In this document: positions 1 to 6,998 of the stretch, one piece after another | Position numbering within the stretch: position 1 is the first letter of the stretch | How the letters are laid out: every line of letters begins with the position of its first letter | Assembly (NCBI GenBank): GCA_038209555.1 | Contig: JBBQXP010000002.1 | Span: forward strand, 1 to 64,000 | From: DASQGA01 sp038209555 | GTDB taxonomy: Bacteria > Actinomycetota > Thermoleophilia > Gaiellales > Gaiellaceae | Direction of reading: 5' to 3' | DNA: 64,000 nt | The notes under the pieces: generated by a model | Told to the model about the DNA's origin: nothing | Seen by the model: the letters and a program-made list of their open reading frames with translations, nothing else | Databases searched by the model: none | Position numbers and translations under genes: made by a program

Positions 1-179
1 GCATCCCGTTCGTCGGGTTCGATGTCGTAGAGGTTGCGCCGCAGTACGACGGCCCAGGGCAGGTCACGGGGCTCTTCGCGGCGAACGCGCTCTTCGAGAT
101 GCTCTCACTCGTCGCCCTCGCCCGAAAGGCGGCCGTCTCTAGCTGTCCCGCCCACACAGGTTGTGAACGGCTGAGGTAG
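1..179 (+). CDS. Ureohydrolase (agmatinase/arginase family), C-terminal fragment
   Basis: The open frame enters from outside the window and ends at TAG 177-179. The first readable residues, GFDVVEVAPQYDGPGQVT, match the conserved C-terminal segment of manganese ureohydrolases (agmatinase, guanidinobutyrase, arginase), which hydrolyse guanidino compounds to urea. The following FAANALFEMLSLVALARK is the usual last helix. The final residues after about position 142 are encoded by the IS481 element that begins at 143, so the native C-terminus was replaced by a short foreign tail. The part lost is probably only a few residues, so activity may survive. Which substrate is used cannot be decided from this fragment. 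Confidence 0.75.
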   Translation, partial: IPFVGFDVVEVAPQYDGPGQVTGLFAANALFEMLSLVALARKAAVSSCPAHTGCERLR

Positions 180-240
180 TTGTCCGGCCCTCCTTCGAGG
201 CTGTGGGTCTTCCCGGACCTACGCTCGAAGGAGGGCGCGG

Positions 241-1143
241 ATGCATCTGCACGCTAACGCCAAGCTCGGACTGGCTGGCCGTTTCGCCTTGGTGAAGGCG
301 GTCGAGGAGGGGATGTCGCTACAGGCGGCCGCGGCCGCCTTCAACGTCTCGCCGGCGACGGCGCATCGCTGGTGGCACCGCTGGCTGGCTGCGGGCGAGG
401 AAGGCCGGCGGACGCTCGCTTGTTTGTTCGATCGCTCCAGTCGCCCGCGCCGCTCGCCGCGGCAGTTGGCGCCGGAGCTCGAAGAGGTGATCTGCGCCTG
501 CCGCCGCGACACCGGCTGGGGGCCGAGGTTGGTCGCCGGTGCCACCGGTTTCGCCCACTCGACCGTCTGGAAGGTGCTGCGCCGGGCCGGGATCTCGAGG
601 CCGCCGCAGGCGCCCAAGGAAGCGGCCAACCGGTACGAGTGGCCCTGCCCGGGCGATCTCTTGCACATGGACACCAGCCGCTATGCGCGCTTCCTGCGGC
701 CAGGGCACGCGGTGACCGACGACCGCTCGCAGCACTCACGCAAGTGGATGCGCCCCGAGACGCGGGTCGGCTACGACTACGCGCACGCAATCGTCGACGA
801 CCACTCCCGGCTCGCCTACGTCGAGCTCCACGACGACGAGAAAGCGGCGACGGTGACCAGCTTCGTCGAACGCGGCCTGGCCTTCTTCGCCGCCCGCGGG
901 ATCGTCGCGAAGCGACTGATGACAGACAACGGCTTCAGCTACGTCAAGAACCGCTCCCTGCGCGAGCTGCTCACAGCCCACGGCATCCACCACCTCACCA
1001 CCGAGCCCTACCGACCCCGCACGAACGGCAAGGTCGAGCGCTTCCACCAAACCATGGCCCGCGAATGGGCCTACGGCCTCACCTACCGCTCACATCGACA
1101 ACGCAACCAGGCGCTGCCACACTGGCTCGACCACTACGGATGA
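241..1143 (+). pseudogene. IS481-type transposase, 5' part (299 codons), split by IS110
   Basis: ATG 241 follows a strong ribosome binding site (GAAGGAGGG). The N-terminus is a helix-turn-helix (around residues 20-60, including AAAAAFNVSPATAHRWW), followed by an integrase-type DDE core: Asp in LLHMDTSRY, Asp in MTDNGFSY and Glu in GKVERFHQ. All three catalytic residues are in this part. Reading continues to ...WLDHY at 1137, then one Gly codon and a stop that belong to the inserted IS110 element. The missing 26 residues are found in phase at 2733-2813. The truncated protein lacks the conserved RRPHSSLGG motif and is probably inactive. Confidence 0.9.
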
Positions 1144-1210
1144 AAGTCAAGTCGCTGGACGCTCGGCGGCTCCTTTGCGAGAGTTGGGTCTGGGCGCGGG
1201 TGACCGCGAG

Positions 1211-2488
1211 CTAAAGCGCAGGACGTGGGGCTGTGTCCTGCCGCGCTGCTTGGCCGCTTGACGGCCCACGAGATGCGCGCCCCGCTGCGGCACCCGTGTC
1301 CTTGTTGATCGCGGGCTGCCAGTCCTGGAGGAGTCGGCGGTAGGCGAGCTCGGCCTGGGCGGCGAGTTGCTTGTCGAGCCGGTGCTGCTCGGGTGTGGCG
1401 AAGATCCGCACCGGGTTGCGCTTGCCCTTGCGTCGCTCGGCGCCGGTCAGCAGCTCGAGCTTGCGGATCTTCTCGCGCACGAGCGAGGGGCGGGCGAAGG
1501 CGTAGTCCTCGCCGCGGCTGAGCATGTGCCAGGCGATCACGGCGAGCTTGCGGGCGACGGCGACGGTGGCGATGTTGCGGCCGCGCCGGGAGCCGACCCG
1601 CTCGTGGAAGGCGCGCAGCGGTCCGGTGGTGCGCGCGGCGTGCCAGGCCGCCTCGACCAGCACGTGGCGAGTCTCGCCCGGGCCCTGTTTGGAGATCCGG
1701 CCGTGCCGGGCCGGTTCCGAGCCCGACTGGCGCACCCTCGGGTCGAGGCCGAGGTAGCCGACCAGATGCCGGGCCGTCGGGAAGCGCGTGAGGTCGCCGA
1801 TCGCGGCCAGCAAGGCGCACGCGGTGACGAAGTTGACACCGGCGAGGGTCAGCAGCCGGCGCAGCTCGGGCGAGGCGAGCACGAGCTCGGCGAGTGCCCG
1901 ATCGATCGCCGCGACCTCCCGGTCGAGGAAGTCGATTCCGCGCAAGCAGGCCTCGACCATCTCGCGCTCGTCCGCCGGTAGTTCCTGAGTGGCCAGCCAG
2001 CGCCGACCGGCGACACCGAAGAGGTCAGCCGCCGGCGAGCGCTGCTTGAGGTTGCGGATCAGGATCGCGTGCACCTGGTTCTTCTCCCGGGTGCGCTGCC
2101 GCACCAGCTGCGCGCGGCGGGAGATCCGCCGACGCAAGACACGCGTCTGCTCGTCCGGCGTCCACACCTCGGGCAGAAAGCCAGCAGCGAGCAGCTTCGC
2201 GAGCGTGCGCGCGTCGAGCGTGTCCGTCTTGGCCGTCTGGGTTGCGCCCTTGACCGCCTTCGGGTTAGCGAGCACGACCCGAGCAACGTGCGGCTCGATC
2301 ACCCGGGCGATCGCAAGCGCGTTTCCCGTCGCCTCGAGCCCGACCCGATCGTCTGCGCCGAGGCTCTGCGCAAACAGCTCCAGCGCGGCCGGCTTCGTCT
2401 CGACCCGCCCGGCGAGACGCACCTGTCCGTCCTCGGCGATCGCGACCTCGCAGAAGTCACGGTGCACATCCAATGCGATGAAGCGCAT
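1211..2488 (-). CDS. IS110-family transposase (bridge recombinase)
   Basis: 425 residues starting at ATG 2486-2488, preceded on the minus strand by GAGGAGGGTACTG, a strong ribosome binding site that decides this start over an upstream in-frame one. The N-terminal RuvC-like DEDD domain shows Asp in FIALDVHRDF, Glu in VGLEATGNAL and two Asp in KTDTLDARTL. The C-terminal Transposase_20 domain contains LAGVNFVTACALLAAIGD and HGRISKQGPGETR, whose Ser is the expected catalytic nucleophile in this family. The protein appears full length and intact. By analogy to IS621 it would recombine element ends and target sites held by the bridge RNA encoded just upstream. Confidence 0.92.
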   Translation of the reverse strand: MRFIALDVHRDFCEVAIAEDGQVRLAGRVETKPAALELFAQSLGADDRVGLEATGNALAIARVIEPHVARVVLANPKAVKGATQTAKTDTLDARTLAKLLAAGFLPEVWTPDEQTRVLRRRISRRAQLVRQRTREKNQVHAILIRNLKQRSPAADLFGVAGRRWLATQELPADEREMVEACLRGIDFLDREVAAIDRALAELVLASPELRRLLTLAGVNFVTACALLAAIGDLTRFPTARHLVGYLGLDPRVRQSGSEPARHGRISKQGPGETRHVLVEAAWHAARTTGPLRAFHERVGSRRGRNIATVAVARKLAVIAWHMLSRGEDYAFARPSLVREKIRKLELLTGAERRKGKRNPVRIFATPEQHRLDKQLAAQAELAYRRLLQDWQPAINKDTGAAAGRASRGPSSGQAARQDTAPRPAL

Positions 2489-2529
2489 CAGTACCCTCCT
2501 CTCACTCGCTGGTCGCGGAGACGAGGCGG

Positions 2530-2712
2530 GCGAAACGACAACTACGGATCCGTGCTCGCGGCACACCCGGGCAGTCGCAGGGGCGGCCAACTACAAACGA
2601 CGGGCTCGCAGCCCATAGTGTCGACGGCCTGCCCAACCTCGTTCTCCCTGAAGCCCCTGTCCCGGAACAGGCTGCGACGCTACTCCGGCTTCCGGACGCA
2701 ACGGCTCCACCA
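2530..2712 (-). ncRNA. Candidate IS110 bridge RNA
   Basis: On the minus strand upstream of the transposase the sequence folds into two stems (2684-2688/2692-2696 and 2656-2660/2667-2671) followed by two similar stem-loop-stem units. Unit 1: outer stem 2581-2588/2626-2634, apical hairpin 2602-2606/2610-2614. Unit 2: outer stem 2535-2539/2574-2578, apical hairpin 2552-2555/2561-2564. The unpaired strands of unit 1 resemble the two sides of the real target site; those of unit 2 resemble the element's own two ends (8 contiguous bases for one of them). This is the layout of target-binding and donor-binding loops in bridge RNAs. RNA ends are estimated; folding was done by eye. Confidence 0.7.
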
Positions 2713-2732
2713 GGCGATCTTCATGCCCCTAC

Positions 2733-2813
2733 AACGAGCGCAGACCGCACAGCTCGCTCGGCGGCCAATCACCGATCAGCCGCGTCCACAACGTCCCGAG
2801 GCAGGACAGCTAG
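2733..2813 (+). pseudogene. IS481-type transposase, 3' part (26 codons)
   Basis: The frame starts directly at the IS110 junction with NERRPHSSLGG and ends SRVHNVPRQDS at TAG 2811-2813. RRPHSSLGG is the signature C-terminal motif of IS481/IS3-type transposases, normally following an HWLDHYN-type sequence. Joined to 241-1137 it restores an uninterrupted 325-residue protein in phase. The stop codon lies in the presumed CTAG target duplication. Confidence 0.9.
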
Positions 2814-2816
2814 GCC

Positions 2817-3680
2817 CTAGGCGTAGCCGCGGACACGCGCCCAGGCAATGGCGACGCTGAGCACGCCGACGCCCACGAGACCGCCGATCGTCGTTGCGTC
2901 TATGCGCCCGTAGACCGCGTGTCCGCGGCCGAAGCGCGAGAGCGCGAGCATGGCGAGCATGCCGCCGAGAAGGCCGCCGATGTGCCCGCCGATCGAGACG
3001 TTGCTCAGCACGAAGCTGAAGGCGAGGTTGAAGACGATGACGAGCAGCGCGCTGCCGCCGAAGACCTGGATCTGATTCCGCTCGAGGACGAGGCCCGCGC
3101 CGAGGATGCCGAAGACCGCTCCCGAGGCACCGATCGTAGCCACGTCGGGGCTGACGACCAGCGAGCCTGCAGAGCCGGCGAGGATCGATACGAGAAAGAT
3201 GCCGATGAAACGGCCGCGTCCGAGGAGCGCCTCGAGCGGCCCGCCGAACCACCAGAGCATCAAGACGTTGAAGAGCAGATGGAGCGGGCTCCCGTGCAGG
3301 AAAGCCGAGGTCACGAGGCGCCACCAGTCGCCCTGGGCGACCGCCGGCCCGAACAGTGCGCCCTTCACGAAGAGCTCGCCGCCGAGCTCGTTGATGCCGC
3401 CGGACTGCCCGATCTGGGCCACGAAGACGATCACCATCAGGCCGATCAGGGCCTTCGTCACCACGGGTCCTTGTAACGCTCCCGCCTTCGACCGTACGCG
3501 CCGTGCAGCCTTCGTCGCTCCGGTGGGCTGGCCGGCGCACTCGGGGCACTTGATCCCGACCGAGGCGAACACCATGCAGTCGGTGCAGATCGGCCGCCCG
3601 CAGCTCGAGCAGGAGACTGCGGTCTCGTTCCGCGGGTGCCGGTAGCAGACCATCGCCTGCGTCTGTTCCTGAGCCCCCAC
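2817..3680 (-). CDS. Rhomboid-family intramembrane serine protease with N-terminal zinc finger
   Basis: 287 residues from GTG 3680, chosen because GGAGG lies 4 bases upstream on the minus strand; an internal ATG at 3653 has no such site. Residues about 12-50 contain CYRHP, CSSCG, CTDC and CPEC, a B-box-like zinc-binding module. The rest is a six-helix rhomboid domain with the catalytic Ser in GASGAVFG, His in IGGHIGG and a conserved HLLFN segment in the loop region. It would cleave membrane-spanning substrates within the bilayer; the natural substrate is unknown. The 3' end lies 3 bp from the IS481 duplication, so it appears intact. Confidence 0.88.
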   Translation of the reverse strand: MGAQEQTQAMVCYRHPRNETAVSCSSCGRPICTDCMVFASVGIKCPECAGQPTGATKAARRVRSKAGALQGPVVTKALIGLMVIVFVAQIGQSGGINELGGELFVKGALFGPAVAQGDWWRLVTSAFLHGSPLHLLFNVLMLWWFGGPLEALLGRGRFIGIFLVSILAGSAGSLVVSPDVATIGASGAVFGILGAGLVLERNQIQVFGGSALLVIVFNLAFSFVLSNVSIGGHIGGLLGGMLAMLALSRFGRGHAVYGRIDATTIGGLVGVGVLSVAIAWARVRGYA

Positions 3681-3719
3681 GAGTCCTCCAATCCTAATTG
3701 GGTCGATAGGGTCACCGCC

Positions 3720-4427
3720 GTGCGAGTCCACGTCGCATTCACGCCGGCGGAGTCGGCCGAGGCTCCCACCGGGATCGTGATCGACGTTCTTCGAGCCACC
3801 TCGACGATCGTGCAGGCGCTCTCCTCCGGCTATCGGCGGGTGCTCTGCTGCACGGAGGTCGAAACGGCCGAGCGGATCCGGAAGGCCGATCCGAGCGGCG
3901 TCGTCCTGGCCGGCGAGCGGAAGTGTGTGCGGATCCCTGGCTTCGACCTGGGGAACTCGCCACGGGAGTTCCTCGAGCCGGAGGGCGAGACGCTCGTCCT
4001 GACGACGACGAACGGCACCAGGGCGCTCGTGACCGCTGCGTCCCGCTGCGATCGGGTCTTCGCCGGGAGTCTCATGAACCTCGAAGGAGTGCTCGCGGTC
4101 GCTCGGGAGGCGGACGAGGACGTGGCGATCTTCTGCGCGGGCGTTGCGGGCGAGTTCGCCATGGACGACGCCTACTGCGCCGGGCGTATCGCCGAGCAGC
4201 TGGCGGGCGACGCGAGCGACGCGGCGCAGGCCGCGATCCGCATTGCAGGCTCCTTCGGCACCCCGGAGGACGGGCTCTGGGCAAGCCAGAGCGCCCGGAA
4301 CCTCCTGGCCGCCGGCCTGGAGGAGGACATCGCCTGGTGCGCCCGCGAGAGCGTGCTTCCTGGCGTTCCGCACCTCACACAGATGCTCGGCGAAGCCGCC
4401 GAGCTCATGGACCGCCCTCCAGGATGA
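3720..4427 (+). CDS. comB: 2-phosphosulfolactate phosphatase family (ComB)
   Basis: 235 residues from GTG 3720, divergent from the rhomboid gene 39 bp away. The N-terminal IDVLRATSTI and the TTNGTRAL, AGVAGEFAMDDAYCAG and LPGVPHLTQ segments are those of the ComB family. The founding enzyme removes phosphate from 2-phosphosulfolactate in coenzyme M biosynthesis in methanogens. Bacterial members are widespread where coenzyme M is not made, so the physiological substrate here is uncertain. Length is typical. The last 23 bp overlap the convergent lipoprotein gene. No strong ribosome binding site is seen. Confidence 0.8.
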   Translation: MRVHVAFTPAESAEAPTGIVIDVLRATSTIVQALSSGYRRVLCCTEVETAERIRKADPSGVVLAGERKCVRIPGFDLGNSPREFLEPEGETLVLTTTNGTRALVTAASRCDRVFAGSLMNLEGVLAVAREADEDVAIFCAGVAGEFAMDDAYCAGRIAEQLAGDASDAAQAAIRIAGSFGTPEDGLWASQSARNLLAAGLEEDIAWCARESVLPGVPHLTQMLGEAAELMDRPPG

Positions 4428-4984
4428 AGAACCACCAGTTGCCGTCGGCGAGGACGTCGAGACGGGGAGCGGTGTAGCCGTACTCAGGAAGGAACGCGTT
4501 GGTCAGCTCGTCCTCGGTCACGAACGGCAGCAGAAGGTCCCGCTCCGGCCCGGTCAGGTCCTCCAGGGTCGAATTTGCGTCGAACCTCGGCCATTGGTAG
4601 AGCGTCCCCTCATTCGTCTCGCGGACCGCGTGCGGCATGCGCAGGACTGCGCCCATCGTCTCGAGCGGCTTCGGCCCCATCTCCTGCCAGCGTCCCACCG
4701 GGTCCGGTTCATTTTCCGAATCCGAAGTCCGAAAGGAACACGTCCGGCTCGACCAGCGCTTGCAGGGGCCCGTAGTTACCGCTCTCGGCGGCAGCCAGGA
4801 TGGCCGATCTTGTCTCCGAAACAGGGGCAGGCAGCCCCTCGGCGACCGTCTCCGAGCTGCCGGTCACACCAGAGCTGCTGCTCGCTCCCGGAGAGGACGA
4901 CTTCTCGCTTCCGCAGCCGGCCACGACGAACGCCAGGATTACGAGAAGGGTGACGCCGCGAACCTGGATTCCCGCCACAGTCAT
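4405..4984 (-). pseudogene. Lipoprotein of unknown function, frameshifted
   Basis: ATG 4984 starts a type II signal peptide: hydrophobic TLLVILAFVVAGC with lipobox VAGC (Cys about residue 24), then a Ser-rich linker and a soluble domain. Frame 1 stops at 4709-4711 after SDFGFGK. The remaining about 97 residues (NEPDPVGRWQEM to WWFFILEGGP) continue in the +1 frame to 4405. Deleting one base from the T4 run at 4712-4715 (A4 on the coding strand) joins the two parts as SDFGFGNEPDPVG. So the gene is either broken by a one-base homopolymer change or affected by a sequence error. The family is not recognised by name. Confidence 0.6.
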
Positions 4985-5086
4985 TCTGTCGTTCGACTCC
5001 GATGGAGCTTGCGGTTCTTCCCAGCAGTATGCACCGCATGCTGGCGCCGGAAGCGGATTTCGACGATCCCGGGACTCTTCCCTGGT

Positions 5087-5124
5087 TTGACAGGAGAACG
5101 TGTGTTCGTGTAGAACATGCGTTC
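5087..5124 (+). promoter_or_regulatory. imuB promoter with two tandem SOS (LexA) boxes
   Basis: Two perfect GAAC-N4-GTTC motifs, the core of the LexA site of actinobacteria and bacilli, lie at 5096-5107 (GAACGTGTGTTC) and 5113-5124 (GAACATGCGTTC), 17 bp apart start to start. A perfect -35 TTGACA is at 5087-5092 and a plausible -10 TAGAAC at 5111-5116 with an 18-bp spacer. LexA bound here would cover the whole promoter. The imuB ATG at 5127 follows the second box by 2 bases, so the message would be nearly leaderless. Confidence 0.8.
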
Positions 5125-5126
5125 CC

Positions 5127-6311
5127 ATGATCGCCTGTCTCTCTCTTCCAGCCTTCGAGCTTCGCACAGCACTTCTCGCTCGACCCGAGCTCCACGGGAA
5201 GCGAGTAGCGTTCGGCCCCGTACCCGGCGAGCGTCCTCTCCTCGGCAGCTGTACGTACGAGGCGGAGCAAGCCGGTGTCTGGCCGGGCATGCGACTCTCC
5301 GAAGCGCTCGCCACCTGTCCTGAGCTCGTGCTCGTCGAGCAGGATCCCGCCGGGGCGGAAGGGGAATGGGAGCGGCTGCTTCGGCGCCTGGAAGATGCCG
5401 GCTTCGGGGTCGAATCGGCCGGAGTTGGATCCGCGTATTTCGAAACTGACGGTGTCGAGCGGCTAGCGGGCGGGCTGCAACAGAGCCTGCGCCGCGCCCT
5501 CGATGCCGTCGGTCCAACCTGGCAGCCACGGATCGGAGCAGCCACGCGCCGCTTCACTGCGCTCGCAGCAGCGAGCGTCGCTCCCGCGGGCCGGATAGTG
5601 GTCGTAGACGATGACGAGAGCCAGCTCTTCCTGGAGCCCTTGCCACTCTCGCTCCTCTCTCTCACCCCCGACCGCAAGCAGGAGCTCTCCGAGCTCGGCA
5701 TCAAGCGCCTGGGCGAGCTGGCTCGTCTTCCCGCCGTGTCGGTAGCCGATCGCCTGGGCGCGGACGGGGCGGAGGCGCATCGGCTCGCGCGTGACGCGGA
5801 CGCCCGTGGCGTCATCTCCCGCCACCCCGCATCGGAGCTCGCGGAAGAGCTCGAATTCCCCGAGCCGATCGCCAACGAGCAGACGCTCAAGCGAGCCCTT
5901 GCTGCGCTCCTCGACCGCCTGCTCGCACGACCGGAGCTGGCGGGGCGAGCTCCCCGCCAGCTCGCGCTCTCGGCGCGGCTCGTGGGCGGCGGGTCCTGGC
6001 GCCGGGCTCTGATCCTCCGCGAAGCCACGGCGGATCCGAAGAGAATCGGCCTTGCGCTCACACCAAAGCTCAACGAAGTGCCGGCTCCTGCCCTCACGCT
6101 TCGGCTCGAGCTCGGGGAGCTGAAGGACTCGGTCGGCACACAAGCCGAGCTCGTAGCGCCGAGCGGCGGTCGACTCCGGGAGCGTCTGCGCGAAGGATTG
6201 CGTCAGGTCAGAGCCGCGGCCGGCCTCGACGCCGTTTGCACGATCGTGGAGGTAGCGCCGTGGTCGCGCGTCCCGGAGAGCCGGGCCATACTCGTTCCAC
6301 GCGACGACTGA
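5127..6311 (+). CDS. imuB: ImuB-like Y-family polymerase homologue (mutasome component)
   Basis: 394 residues from ATG 5127. The fold follows DNA polymerase Y family/ImuB: N-terminal palm start ACLSLPAFELRTALLARPE, a central segment with GAATRRFTALAA, helix-hairpin-helix around LGIKRLGELARLPAV and a little-finger-like C-terminal third. The Asp/Glu residues that bind metal in active Y polymerases are not present at the expected places (LSLPAF instead of a DLD-type motif; SAGVGSAYFET instead of SIDE), as in ImuB, which acts as an adaptor that links DnaE2 to the sliding clamp during mutagenic repair. It heads a cassette with DUF6504 and dnaE2 and is controlled by SOS boxes. No imuA gene is seen in the window. 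Confidence 0.85.
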   Translation: MIACLSLPAFELRTALLARPELHGKRVAFGPVPGERPLLGSCTYEAEQAGVWPGMRLSEALATCPELVLVEQDPAGAEGEWERLLRRLEDAGFGVESAGVGSAYFETDGVERLAGGLQQSLRRALDAVGPTWQPRIGAATRRFTALAAASVAPAGRIVVVDDDESQLFLEPLPLSLLSLTPDRKQELSELGIKRLGELARLPAVSVADRLGADGAEAHRLARDADARGVISRHPASELAEELEFPEPIANEQTLKRALAALLDRLLARPELAGRAPRQLALSARLVGGGSWRRALILREATADPKRIGLALTPKLNEVPAPALTLRLELGELKDSVGTQAELVAPSGGRLRERLREGLRQVRAAAGLDAVCTIVEVAPWSRVPESRAILVPRDD

Positions 6312-6529
6312 ACGAGCCGCGGGACGCGCTCGTCGCAGCCGACCGGGGCGTGCCGGCCGAAGTGGGGAGGGTTCCCGTCGCGCTGGTCAGAGAGGAGTGG
6401 CGGATCGTCGACCGTTGGTGGACGGAGCGACCGGTACGGCGACGCTACTTCGATCTCGTCCTGGAGACGGGCCAGAACGTCATCGTTTTCAGCGACGAGC
6501 AGGGGCGGTGGTTCTCCCAGCGCGCTTGA
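6260..6529 (+). CDS. DUF6504-like small protein of the imuB-dnaE2 cassette
   Basis: 89 residues. GTG 6260 is preceded by GGAGG at 6248-6252 (7-base gap), which decides the start and places it 52 bp inside the end of imuB, implying translational coupling. The C-terminal part WWTERPVRRRYFDLVLETGQ resembles the short basic/aromatic DUF6504 proteins that sit between imuB and dnaE2 in other actinobacteria. Its role is not established; position suggests an accessory function in the mutasome. Confidence 0.7.
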   Translation: MVARPGEPGHTRSTRRLNEPRDALVAADRGVPAEVGRVPVALVREEWRIVDRWWTERPVRRRYFDLVLETGQNVIVFSDEQGRWFSQRA

Positions 6530-6531
6530 AC

Positions 6532-6843
6532 CTAGGGGAGCGCCTCGGTTGCGACCGCGGCGAATCTGGCCCACTCATCTGCATGTGTCGCCGGAACCTG
6601 CACCCATTCGCGCATAGGCCTGCCGCCCATCGGGTCGAAGAGCTTGGCGCCCTCAAGGGCAAGCGCCCGCTCACGCTGGACCTCATCCGGGAGCTTGAAG
6701 ACCATCTCGCCTTTGTAGAAGCCCACGCCGGCCTTGCCGTTTCGCTTTACGCACGGCATCCCGAACATCTGCCCGAGAGCGATCGCGGGATCGCGGGCCT
6801 CGAGTTCGTCGGCGATCTCGTCGAACCGCGCCTGCGCGTCCAT
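6532..6843 (-). CDS. TfoX N-terminal domain protein
   Basis: 103 residues from ATG 6843. The segment MFGMPCVKRNGKAGVGFYKG followed by MVFKLP and the C-terminal GGRPMREWVQVP are hallmarks of the TfoX/Sxy N-terminal domain. In gamma-proteobacteria that domain belongs to a competence regulator; stand-alone actinobacterial versions have no known role. It lies opposite to and between DUF6504 and dnaE2 and thus interrupts the cassette. No good ribosome binding site was found for the chosen start. Confidence 0.8.
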   Translation of the reverse strand: MDAQARFDEIADELEARDPAIALGQMFGMPCVKRNGKAGVGFYKGEMVFKLPDEVQRERALALEGAKLFDPMGGRPMREWVQVPATHADEWARFAAVATEALP

Positions 6844-6998
6844 GGACACGATGTTCGCAGAAGCGCTCGGCGACGCAAGCTCTGTCCCCGAGAAATTGTG
6901 CCCCCGGGGGACCCCCCGATGGTTACCCCTCTGCGTCGATCGTATTTCCGACGGGCTCACCCATGGCGCGCCAAATGTGAAGGAACGGCGTCTGGACC

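Larger units (their letters stand above)
1138..2732 (-). mobile_element. IS110-family element (1595 bp) inside the IS481 transposase gene
   Basis: The interrupted transposase reads ...HY up to 1137 and resumes NERRPHSSLGG at 2733, so the insertion is exactly 1595 bp. The tetranucleotide CTAC is present at both junctions (1134-1137 and 2729-2732), so the crossover lies within it. There are no terminal inverted repeats and no further target duplication, as expected for IS110 elements, which move through a DEDD serine recombinase and a guide RNA rather than a DDE enzyme. The transposase gene is on the minus strand with about 240 non-coding bases upstream of it, the arrangement of the IS110 subgroup (in IS1111 the long non-coding end is downstream). 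Confidence 0.9.
143..2809 (+). mobile_element. IS481-family element, interrupted by IS110-family element
   Basis: Imperfect terminal inverted repeats of about 27 bp lie at 143-169 and 2783-2809; both begin CTGTCC and share GCC and GTTGTG blocks (19 of 27 positions by hand alignment). CTAG flanks both ends (139-142 and 2810-2813) and is read as a 4-bp target duplication, although CTAG is palindromic, so the exact edge could shift. Removing the nested element (1138-2732) leaves a typical single-gene IS of about 1.07 kb. The element lies in the end of the ureohydrolase gene, and its right edge is only 3 bp from the end of the rhomboid gene. Confidence 0.8.

Noticed and set aside
2762..2780. 15-base identity (GCCAATCACCGATCA) between the IS481 transposase end and palindromic copy B at 31979
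   Set aside because: Intriguing but isolated; in the transposase it encodes conserved residues, and the other repeat copies do not share it, so descent from IS481 is not supported.
4705..4716. Programmed +1 frameshift in the lipoprotein (AAA TGA)
   Set aside because: No Shine-Dalgarno-like stimulator or structure; a one-base homopolymer change explains it more simply.
6900..6912. CCCCCGGGGG palindrome as terminator or operator before dnaE2
   Set aside because: No T run on either strand and short arms; could be chance in GC-rich DNA.
6843..6998. SOS box for dnaE2
   Set aside because: Only a half-match (GTTC with a poor left half); below what can be supported.
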